64,000 bases of DNA from Guyparkeria sp. WRN-7. GTDB lineage: Bacteria; Pseudomonadota; Gammaproteobacteria; Halothiobacillales; Halothiobacillaceae. The notes under the pieces are model-generated. The model did no database searches, was not told where the DNA came from, and saw only the letters and a list, made by a program, of their open reading frames with translations. Shown here piece by piece: positions 57,523 through 64,000 of this stretch. The translations under genes and the position numbers were made by a program. The stretch covers positions 491,950-555,949 of the forward strand of contig NZ_LRFH01000014.1 of the NCBI RefSeq assembly GCF_001641825.1, read 5' to 3'. Within the stretch, counting starts at the first letter, position 1. Each line of letters opens with the position of its first letter.

Positions 57523-58815
57523 TCATGTGCGCAACGCCTCGACCGGCGTCACCCTTGAGGCCTTGATCGCCGGGTAGAGCCCGCTGACCAGCGTGGCGCC
57601 GAAGACGATGCCCGTCAGCTGGACGACCCGCCCGGCCGACAGTTCGGTATGGATCACCGGGTCCATGAAGGTGCCCATCAGCGAGGTGCCCTCGTCCATC
57701 AGGCCGGCGAGATCGAGACCGTGCTGCGAGAACCACAGATGGACGCCGCCACCGACCGCCCAGCCGGCCGCGACGGCGAGCATCGCCAGCAGCAGCGATT
57801 CGCAGCAGACCAGCAGCAACAGTTGGGTCCGGCCGATACCCAGGGCGCGCAACAGGCCGAACTCGCGGCTGCGTTCGAGCACGCTCATCAGCACGGTATT
57901 GAGGATGCCGAAGACGACCATGATCAGGATCAGCACCAGAAAGACGTAGTTGCCGGCATCGTCGATCAGGATGAACTGCACCAGCTGCGGCATCATCTCG
58001 CGCCAGTCGAGCACCGCGACCGTCGTGCTGCCCACGGCCTGGTCGAGCCGCGCCTTCCACTCCGCCATCGCGCCCTCGTTGTCGAGGAAGATCGCGAATC
58101 GGGTAACGGGTTGGGCTCCGGCATCGGCCCCCTCGCCGACCAGGAACTGGCGTGCCAGCGAGATGTCGCCGAGCACCAGGTAGTCGTCGAGTTCGTCGAC
58201 CCCGGAATCGAAGGTGCCGCGTACCCGCCCGAGCTGGGCCTGGGTGTCGCCCTGGCGGTCGCCCGCCATCAGGACCACCTTCCCACCGATCTCGACCTTG
58301 AGCCGGTCGGCCATGCCGTCGCCGATGACGATACCGCGGCCGTCCCCGGCCGCGAGCCACTCGCCTTCGACCAGGCGCGGCGCGAGGATGTCGCTGCGCC
58401 GGTCGTGGGCGGGATCGATGCCCTCGAAGGCCGCGCCCGCCGAGTTGCGTGCGCTGCTGGCCAGTACCTGCAGCGAGATGCGCGGGTCGATCTCGCCGGG
58501 AATGCCCTGTCGCTCGAGGGTGGTCGTGATCGCGCGCCCATCGGCCAGGTACTTGTGGTTGGCCGGGGCGGCGAGGTAGCCCGTCGGCTGGATGGTGAGG
58601 TGCCCCTCGCCGAGCTTGATGGCGTTGCGGACCATCGAGTTGTGACTGCCGTCGCCCAGGCCGATGAACAGTACCGCCAGCCCGAAGCCGGCGGCGATCG
58701 AGGCGAGCGTGATCAGCGTGCGCCGCCGGTGACGCCAGAGATTGCGCCAGGCCAGGCGCAGCAGCATGCGCGCCGGCAGCCGGCCGTGGCGGAGCGTGTC
58801 TGGACTCGTAGCCAT
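57523..58815 (-). CDS. FtsX-like ABC permease (second of two)
   Basis: A 430-aa MacB/LolC-type permease from the ATG at 58815 (a TTG directly upstream could also serve). It has an N-terminal helix after RLAWRNLWRHRRRT, a large periplasmic domain (about 50-270), and three C-terminal helices with VFGILNTVLMSVLERSREFG. The C-terminus KASRVTPVEALRT is typical. It is separated from the upstream permease gene by a 145-base gap whose ends are inverted repeats; the GAGGTG ribosome-binding site lies in one repeat. Confidence 0.9.
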   Translation of the reverse strand: MATSPDTLRHGRLPARMLLRLAWRNLWRHRRRTLITLASIAAGFGLAVLFIGLGDGSHNSMVRNAIKLGEGHLTIQPTGYLAAPANHKYLADGRAITTTLERQGIPGEIDPRISLQVLASSARNSAGAAFEGIDPAHDRRSDILAPRLVEGEWLAAGDGRGIVIGDGMADRLKVEIGGKVVLMAGDRQGDTQAQLGRVRGTFDSGVDELDDYLVLGDISLARQFLVGEGADAGAQPVTRFAIFLDNEGAMAEWKARLDQAVGSTTVAVLDWREMMPQLVQFILIDDAGNYVFLVLILIMVVFGILNTVLMSVLERSREFGLLRALGIGRTQLLLLVCCESLLLAMLAVAAGWAVGGGVHLWFSQHGLDLAGLMDEGTSLMGTFMDPVIHTELSAGRVVQLTGIVFGATLVSGLYPAIKASRVTPVEALRT

Positions 58816-58818
58816 CAA

Positions 58819-58958
58819 GGCACCTCGAAGAACCGTCGCGAGCCGCTCGAGTGCAAGGAGCCGCGGAGCGAGTGACGAGACATATCATCAGGATAGGTGA
58901 GGAACGAGCGAGCACGTGACGCCGCAATCGGGTGGCGCAGCAGGTTATCCGAGGTGCC
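58819..58958. repeat. Inverted-repeat-bounded gap between the two permease genes
   Basis: GGCACCTCG (58819-58827) and CGAGGTGCC (58950-58958) are perfect inverted repeats, and the similarity extends inward for about 16 bases (RAKAACC after the 9-mer). In the minus-strand mRNA the pair would hold the ribosome-binding site of the downstream permease in a stem. GAGCGAGTGACG-like repeats lie inside. There is no target-site duplication. Confidence 0.6.
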
Positions 58959-58960
58959 GT

Positions 58961-60271
58961 TCACATCACCTCCGCGGGCTTGAGGCGCGTGATCCGCCAG
59001 GACGGGATCAGGGCGGCGAGCAGGGTGATCGCGATCAGCAGCAGCGAGGCATCGGCCACGTGGCCGGCCACCAGGTGCAGGGGGATGACCGGATCGAACA
59101 CCATGCCGGCCCAGTCATAGCCGTCGGGCAGGGCCGCCGAGAAGTCGATGCCGTCCTCGCCCAGCCAGGCAACCATGCCGATGCCGCCGGTCACGCCCAC
59201 CGCCACGGCGACCAGCGAGAGGAAGAACGATTCGCACAGCACCATGGCCAGGAGCCAGCGGCGCTTCATGCCGATCGCCAGCAGGATGCCGAACTCGTGG
59301 GTCCGCTCGTGGATCGCCATCAGCATGGTGTTGAGCACGCCCATGGCCGCCAGCCCGATCACGATCAGGCCGATGATCAGCAGCATGGTCTCGCTCAGGG
59401 CGAGCATGTCCGCGATCGCCGGGTTGATCTCGCGCCAGTTGCGTACCACGGCCGGGCCGCCGAGTTCGTCCAGCGGGCGGTCAGCAACCAGCCCGTCGAC
59501 CGCTTGCCGGATGCGGTCCTGGGTGACCGTCAGTTCGTCGGGCTGATCGAGGCGAACGGCCAGTTCGTGCACGCCCTCGTCCAGGTACATCAGGTCGCGG
59601 TAGGCGGTGATCGACATCAGCACGCCCATGCGATCGAAGTCGGGCGACAGGGGCTTCAAGATTCCGGCGACCCGGTAGAGGTCGTTGCCGATGCTGCCGT
59701 CGGCCGCCTGGGTGACCAGCACCAGTTCGCTGCCGGGCGCAAGCTGCATGTTCTTGGCCAGCTGGGCGCCGACCAGTACCTGGTGGCGTGGTCGGGCATC
59801 CCCGCTCGGCCGGTCGATGGCCGCCGTGCCGGCGCGCAGGTGATCGAGCACGCTGGTGACCTGTCGCTCGCGGGCCGGGTCGACCGCCTCGATCATCACC
59901 CCGTAGGAGGTCTGCTTCGAGCTGGCCAGCCCCGCGGCATACAGGCGCGGGGCGACGTGGATGCGGTCGACCTGCGCCTCGAGCGTTGCGGCCCAGTCGT
60001 CCGGCAGTGTCGCGTAGAGGTCGCGATCATCGATGAAGGCGCGGCGCTGGACCTGGATGTGGCCGGTGGTGCGCTCGGTGGCCGAGGCGATCATCTGGTC
60101 GACCATCCCTTCGAGCAGGGCCGAGTAGAGGATCACCATCACCAGTCCGCCGGCGAGCGCGGAGATGGTCAGGCCGCTGCGCACCGGGTTGCGCCACAGG
60201 TTGCGCCAGGCCACGAACGCCAGCAGCGGCAGGCGGGCAAGCATGGTGCCGTGGACCAGTCGTTCGGTCAT
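58961..60271 (-). CDS. FtsX-like ABC permease (first of two)
   Basis: A 436-aa LolC/E-like permease. AWRNLWRNPVRSGLT starts the first helix, a periplasmic domain covers about 55-275, and MGVLNTMLMAIHERTHEFG marks the loop before the C-terminal helices. It ends SWRITRLKPAEVM. Only four bases separate it from the LolA-like gene upstream. With the second permease it would form a heterodimeric transporter driven by the LolD-like ATPase. Confidence 0.9.
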   Translation of the reverse strand: MTERLVHGTMLARLPLLAFVAWRNLWRNPVRSGLTISALAGGLVMVILYSALLEGMVDQMIASATERTTGHIQVQRRAFIDDRDLYATLPDDWAATLEAQVDRIHVAPRLYAAGLASSKQTSYGVMIEAVDPARERQVTSVLDHLRAGTAAIDRPSGDARPRHQVLVGAQLAKNMQLAPGSELVLVTQAADGSIGNDLYRVAGILKPLSPDFDRMGVLMSITAYRDLMYLDEGVHELAVRLDQPDELTVTQDRIRQAVDGLVADRPLDELGGPAVVRNWREINPAIADMLALSETMLLIIGLIVIGLAAMGVLNTMLMAIHERTHEFGILLAIGMKRRWLLAMVLCESFFLSLVAVAVGVTGGIGMVAWLGEDGIDFSAALPDGYDWAGMVFDPVIPLHLVAGHVADASLLLIAITLLAALIPSWRITRLKPAEVM

Positions 60272-60275
60272 GGGC

Positions 60276-61064
60276 TCAGCGCCGCCGTTCGAGGTTCTGC
60301 AGCGAGAAGAACGAGCGTTCGATCGGTACGCCGAAGGTGATGTCCTGATAGGTGATCACCGTCGATTCGGTCGGCTTGTCCTCCGGCTGCAGGGTCAGGC
60401 GCATCGGTACATGGCGCTCGTCGATCTGCTCGACCTGGTCAAAGCGCATGGTGCGCACCAGTTCGCCGGCCTCGTCGAAGTAGCGACTGGTGATGGGGGC
60501 GAGCGTGTCCTGGTCGATCTCCAGCACGACCCGTCCCCAGACCACCGGTGCCTCGGGGCGAGGGATGGCGGTCAGCTCGTAGATCGCGCGCCCGTCGCGC
60601 TCGCCCTCGAAGCTGATGTGGCTTGCGTAGTCGTCCTCGAAGTAGCTCTCGCGGACCAGGTCGTCGTTGGTGAAGTGACTGCCCATCCAGGAGCCGGACA
60701 TCATGCTCGAGGGGATCTTGGTGACCCGGTCGATCTTGGGCAGGTAGTTCCAGATGTTCTCCTCGACCTTGAGCGTGGCGATGCCGCGATCCTTGATCGG
60801 CCGCTCGATCACCACCAGCGAGTAGTCCTTGCCCAGCGACCAGGCCTCGAGCTGCATCTCGCGCTGATAGCGCTGGGTCTCGACCGTCATGGTCATGATC
60901 GCGTGCGACGTTTCGCCATGCCAGAGGCGGTCGATATGGTGGACCAGCTTGTCGACCGTGATGGCTTGTGCCGGGGTCGTCGCGACGAGCAGCAGGGCGG
61001 CCAGCAGCAGACCGGCGGTGCGTGCCGCCGAACGGCGGGTCGAGATGGGCGTGAAGGTCGGCAT
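60276..61064 (-). CDS. Outer-membrane lipoprotein-sorting (LolA-like) protein
   Basis: A 262-aa periplasmic protein of the LolA-like outer-membrane lipoprotein-sorting group. The start at 61064 is preceded by AGGGA, and the signal peptide ends TTPAQAITV (about residue 34). The fold begins with DKLVHHIDRLWHGETSHAIM; KIPSSMMSGSWMGSHFTNDDL is characteristic, and the C-terminal ITYQDITFGVPIERSFFSL also fits. It is first in the minus-strand cluster and would ferry a lipid or lipoprotein from the permeases to the outer-membrane barrel. It is not the housekeeping LolA, which is shorter. Confidence 0.82.
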   Translation of the reverse strand: MPTFTPISTRRSAARTAGLLLAALLLVATTPAQAITVDKLVHHIDRLWHGETSHAIMTMTVETQRYQREMQLEAWSLGKDYSLVVIERPIKDRGIATLKVEENIWNYLPKIDRVTKIPSSMMSGSWMGSHFTNDDLVRESYFEDDYASHISFEGERDGRAIYELTAIPRPEAPVVWGRVVLEIDQDTLAPITSRYFDEAGELVRTMRFDQVEQIDERHVPMRLTLQPEDKPTESTVITYQDITFGVPIERSFFSLQNLERRR

Positions 61065-61148
61065 GTCGGGTTCCCTGCGAGCCGTTTTCTCAAGGCTAGC
61101 ACCAACCGGTCGGCCCCGGCAGGGGCATCGGTGGCGGGCCGGATTCGG

Positions 61149-61154
61149 TACAAT
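61149..61154 (+). promoter_or_regulatory. -10 element of uvrD, possibly leaderless
   Basis: TACAAT ends 6 bases before the uvrD ATG, so the expected transcription start falls on or next to the start codon. There is no Shine-Dalgarno sequence and no clear -35. Confidence 0.45.
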
Positions 61155-61160
61155 GCGGGC

Positions 61161-63365
61161 ATGTCCAACGATCCCATTCTCGACCCGCTCAACGCCGCCC
61201 AGCGCGAGGCGGTCACCAGCCCGTCGCTGGCCACCCTGGTGCTCGCCGGGGCCGGCTCGGGCAAGACCCGCGTGCTCACCCACCGCATGGCCTGGCTGGT
61301 GGCCGAGCAGGGCATCTCGCCCTACTCGCTCTTGGCCGTGACCTTCACCAACAAGGCCGCCGGCGAGATGCGTGGCCGGCTGGGCTCCTTGCTCGACGGC
61401 CAGGAGCTCGGCCCGCGCGGCGTCGACGGCATGTGGGTCGGCACCTTCCACGGCCTGTCGCACCGCCTGCTGCGCCAGCACGCCCGCGAGGCGGGGCTGC
61501 CCGAGGGTTTCCAGATCATCGACGCCGACGACCAGTTGCGGTTGGTCAAGCGTCTGATCCGCGAGGCGGAGCTCGACGAGAACCGCTTCCCCCCTAGGCT
61601 GGTCGCCTCGATGATCAACGGCTTCAAGGAAGACGGCCTGCGGGCCCGCCACGTGGTGCCGGGCGACGACCCGATCCGCGACCAGGTGATCGTGATCTAC
61701 AAGGCCTACGAGCGCGTCTGCGAGCGCAGCGGGTTGGTCGACTTCACCGAGCTGCTGCTGCGGGCCACCGAACTGCTGCGCGGCAACGACGCCCTGCGCG
61801 CGCACTACCAGCGTCGCTTCCGCCAGATTCTGATCGACGAGTTCCAGGACACCAACGCCCTGCAGTACGCCTGGGCGCGGCTCTTGGTGGGCGAGGGCAA
61901 CGGCATCTTCGCCGTCGGCGACGACGACCAGTCGATCTACGGCTGGCGCGGGGCGAAGGTCGAGCACATCCAGCATTTCTCGCGCGACTTCCCCAATACC
62001 CACCTGGTGCGCCTGGAGCAGAACTACCGCTCGACGCGCACCATCCTCGAGGCAGCCAACAGCGTCATCGCGAGGAACCAGGGGCGGCTGGGCAAGAACC
62101 TCTGGACCGAGGGTGAGCACGGTGCGCCGATCCGGTTCTACCGCGCCTTCAACGACCAGGACGAGGCCAACTTCGTGGTCGAGCAGATCGCCACGGCGGT
62201 GCGCGACGGCCACGACCGTTCCGACTGCGCGGTGCTGTATCGCTCCAATGCCCAGTCGCGCTTGCTGGAGGAGGCGCTGATCCGCGAGGGCATGCCGTAT
62301 CGCATCTACGGGGGGTTGCGCTTCTTCGAGCGTGCCGAGATCCGCGATGCGCTTGCCTACCTGAAGCTCGTCGCCAATCGCCACGACGACACCTCCTTCG
62401 ACCGTATCGTCAACCGACCGGCCCGCGGCATCGGAGACAAGACGTTGAACGAGGTACGCCAGGCCGCCCGCGAGCAGGGCGCCTCGCTGTGGGATGCCGC
62501 CCTGATCCTGCTGGCGGAGAATCGCCTTTCCGCCCGCGCCGGCGGGGCGCTGCGTCAGTTCATGACCCTGATCGAGGCGATCGACCAGCAGACCATCAAC
62601 GACGAGCTCGGCGAGCGCATCGAGAAGACCATCGAGAAGAGCGGCCTGCGCGCGCTGTTCGAGAAGGACCGCGACCGCGAGCGCGGCGAGGCCAAGATCG
62701 AGAACCTCGACGAGCTGGTCTCCGCCGGGCGCGGCTTCGTCATGGAGCGCAACACCGACGAGGAGATGAGCGAGATCGAGGCCTTCCTCGCCCACGCAAG
62801 CCTCGAGGCCGGCGAGGCGCAGGGCGCGGCCTGGGAGGACTGCGTGCAGATGATGACCCTGCACGCGGCCAAGGGGCTGGAATTCCCGCAGGTGTTCCTG
62901 GTCGGGGTCGAGGAAGGACTGTTCCCGCACCAGATGTCGATCGACGAGCCGGGCCGCCTCGAGGAGGAGCGTCGGCTTTGCTATGTGGGCATCACGCGTG
63001 CCGAGCAGCAGCTGACCATCACCTGTGCCGAGTCGCGCCGCCTGCACGGCAAGCAGATCTTCCCCATGCCGTCGCGCTTTCTCGGCGAGCTGCCGCCGGA
63101 GCTGGTCGAGGAGGTCCGGCCGCGGGCGACGCGCGCGGCCGATGCCTTCGGCCCGCGCCGGCGCGAAGGCGAGCCGGCGCCGCGTACCCACAAGCAGAAC
63201 GAGACCGGCTTCGAGATCGGCCAGAACGTCCGCCACGCCAAGTTCGGCGAGGGCACCATCCTCGACTGCGAGGGTGCCGGGGCGACCGCGCGTGTGCAGG
63301 TGAACTTCGGCCAGCACGGCACCAAGTGGCTGATCCTCTCCTACGCCAATCTGCAGCCGGCCTAA
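61161..63365 (+). CDS. uvrD: DNA helicase II UvrD
   Basis: A superfamily 1A 3'-5' helicase in nucleotide-excision and mismatch repair. It has 734 aa (E. coli 720). LNAAQREAV is the Q motif; Walker A is GAGSGKTRVL. DEFQDTN (motif II), DDDQSIYGWRGA (III), QNYRST (IV) and LHAAKGLEF (V) follow. A C-terminal Tudor-like domain starts at GQNVRHAKFGEGTI, used to bind RNA polymerase. It is divergent from the LolA-like gene. Confidence 0.96.
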   Translation: MSNDPILDPLNAAQREAVTSPSLATLVLAGAGSGKTRVLTHRMAWLVAEQGISPYSLLAVTFTNKAAGEMRGRLGSLLDGQELGPRGVDGMWVGTFHGLSHRLLRQHAREAGLPEGFQIIDADDQLRLVKRLIREAELDENRFPPRLVASMINGFKEDGLRARHVVPGDDPIRDQVIVIYKAYERVCERSGLVDFTELLLRATELLRGNDALRAHYQRRFRQILIDEFQDTNALQYAWARLLVGEGNGIFAVGDDDQSIYGWRGAKVEHIQHFSRDFPNTHLVRLEQNYRSTRTILEAANSVIARNQGRLGKNLWTEGEHGAPIRFYRAFNDQDEANFVVEQIATAVRDGHDRSDCAVLYRSNAQSRLLEEALIREGMPYRIYGGLRFFERAEIRDALAYLKLVANRHDDTSFDRIVNRPARGIGDKTLNEVRQAAREQGASLWDAALILLAENRLSARAGGALRQFMTLIEAIDQQTINDELGERIEKTIEKSGLRALFEKDRDRERGEAKIENLDELVSAGRGFVMERNTDEEMSEIEAFLAHASLEAGEAQGAAWEDCVQMMTLHAAKGLEFPQVFLVGVEEGLFPHQMSIDEPGRLEEERRLCYVGITRAEQQLTITCAESRRLHGKQIFPMPSRFLGELPPELVEEVRPRATRAADAFGPRRREGEPAPRTHKQNETGFEIGQNVRHAKFGEGTILDCEGAGATARVQVNFGQHGTKWLILSYANLQPA

Positions 63366-63447
63366 GGGCGGGCTGAGAGGGCAGAGTGGGGTCTGATATT
63401 GTCCCTCTGAAAACCGATTTCCGAATTCTTGTGAAAGGAGTCCTGCC

Positions 63448-64000
63448 ATGAAACGGCGCGAGTTTCTGACCTGGGCCGGTGCCGCCGGCATCGCCGCCAC
63501 CGCCCTGACCGGCTGCAACAACGAGCAGAGCGAATCGGCGGCGGCCGGTGAGGCCAGCGGCCCGACCGCGGCCGACCCGATCAAGTGGAAGATGGTCACC
63601 ACCTGGCCGAAGAACTTCCCCGGCCTGGGCGCCGGCGCGAACAACATCGCCAAGTACATCAACCAGATGTCCGGCGGCCGGCTGGTGGTCGACGTCTACG
63701 GCGCCGGCGAGATCGTCCCGGCCCTCGAGGTGTTCGACGCGGTCAAGGCGGGCACCGCCGAGATGGGGCACGGCGCGGCCTACTACTGGCAGGGCAAGAT
63801 GCCGGCGGCGGCCTTCTTCGCCGCCTTCCCCTTCGGCCTGACCGCCGATGAGATGAACGGCTGGCTCTACCACGGCGACGGCATCAAGCTGTGGGAGGAG
63901 CTCTACGCCCCGCACGGCATCATCCCGCGCCCGGCCGGCAACACCGGCCCGCAGATGGGCGGCTGGTTCCGCAAGCCGATCGACTCGCTCGACGACTTCA
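63448..64000 (+). CDS. TRAP transporter DctP-like binding protein, cut by window end
   Basis: The first 184 codons of a TRAP-type substrate-binding protein. The ATG at 63448 follows a perfect AAAGGAG. The N-terminus combines a twin-arginine motif (KRREFL) with a lipobox ending LTGC (Cys 23), so it is probably a Tat-exported lipoprotein. WKMVTTWPKNFPGLGAGA and the EVFDAVKAGTAEMGHGAAYYW segment belong to the subgroup of TRAP receptors for keto acids and similar carboxylates. The permease genes would lie beyond the window. Confidence 0.9.
   Translation, partial: MKRREFLTWAGAAGIAATALTGCNNEQSESAAAGEASGPTAADPIKWKMVTTWPKNFPGLGAGANNIAKYINQMSGGRLVVDVYGAGEIVPALEVFDAVKAGTAEMGHGAAYYWQGKMPAAAFFAAFPFGLTADEMNGWLYHGDGIKLWEELYAPHGIIPRPAGNTGPQMGGWFRKPIDSLDDF

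Noticed and set aside
58819..58958. A transposon-derived miniature element between the permease genes
   Set aside because: The ends are inverted repeats, but no target-site duplication was found, and the element carries the downstream ribosome-binding site; kept only as a structured repeat.
61065..63662. Upstream extension of the LolA-like gene to over 1,100 codons
   Set aside because: The extension is antisense to uvrD; the real protein starts at 61064 with a signal peptide.

Overview
The window is GC-rich DNA from the chromosome of a Gram-negative gammaproteobacterium. Outer-membrane genes (lptD, two general porins, pldA), gene orders such as xerD-dsbC and mrdA-mrdB-mltB-rlpA-dacA-ybeD-lipB-lipA, and a gammaproteobacterial tmRNA all point there. 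The gene set would suit a Chromatiales or Halothiobacillaceae-like organism, but that placement is inference. No phage, insertion sequence or CRISPR array was seen.

Layout. 1-3.6 kb: partial lptD and adk on the minus strand, divergent from ppa. 3.7-12.7 kb: a tightly overlapping cell-wall operon (PBP2, RodA, MltB, RlpA, DacA, a D-amino-acid aminotransferase, YbeD) running into lipB-lipA. 12.9-15.5 kb: two tandem paralogous porins, each with its own terminator. 15.6-20.3 kb, minus strand: a YeeZ-like SDR protein, a chemoreceptor with a FliA-type promoter, dsbC and xerD. 20.35-20.99 kb: a non-coding gap with a cluster of DnaA-box-like sites and a dyad in front of acs. 21-28.5 kb: acs, a cytochrome b561, ubiB-ubiJ and pldA (minus), a CHAD protein and tRNA-Thr(CGU).

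28.7-50.5 kb is the most distinctive part: a nitrogen-scavenging island for urea and short-chain amides. It holds a NifA-like GAF/Fis regulator that lacks the central AAA+ domain; the urea/amide ABC importer urtABCDE followed by aliphatic amidase amiE and a Clp-type ATPase amiB; an NCS1 permease, a 49-codon coupled ORF, nitrilase-fold formamidase amiF and an alpha/beta hydrolase; a metallo-formamidase fmdA with fmdB and a TorF-type porin; and a complete urease operon ureDABCEFG-ureJ. Each of the four transcription units is preceded by a GG-N10-GC sigma-54 promoter. The gaps in front of the permease and fmdA units are homologous to each other, down to an ACAAAACG-N32-CGTTTTGT element. In concept, the OM porin and importers bring in urea and amides, the amidases and urease release ammonia, and sigma-54 ties expression to nitrogen status.

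50.7-64 kb: ssrA tmRNA; a large periplasmic-sensor PAS-GGDEF-EAL protein; glutamate dehydrogenase; a five-gene minus-strand envelope export cluster (LolA-like carrier, two FtsX-type permeases, LolD-like ATPase, OM barrel); uvrD; and the start of a TRAP-type DctP binding protein cut by the window end.
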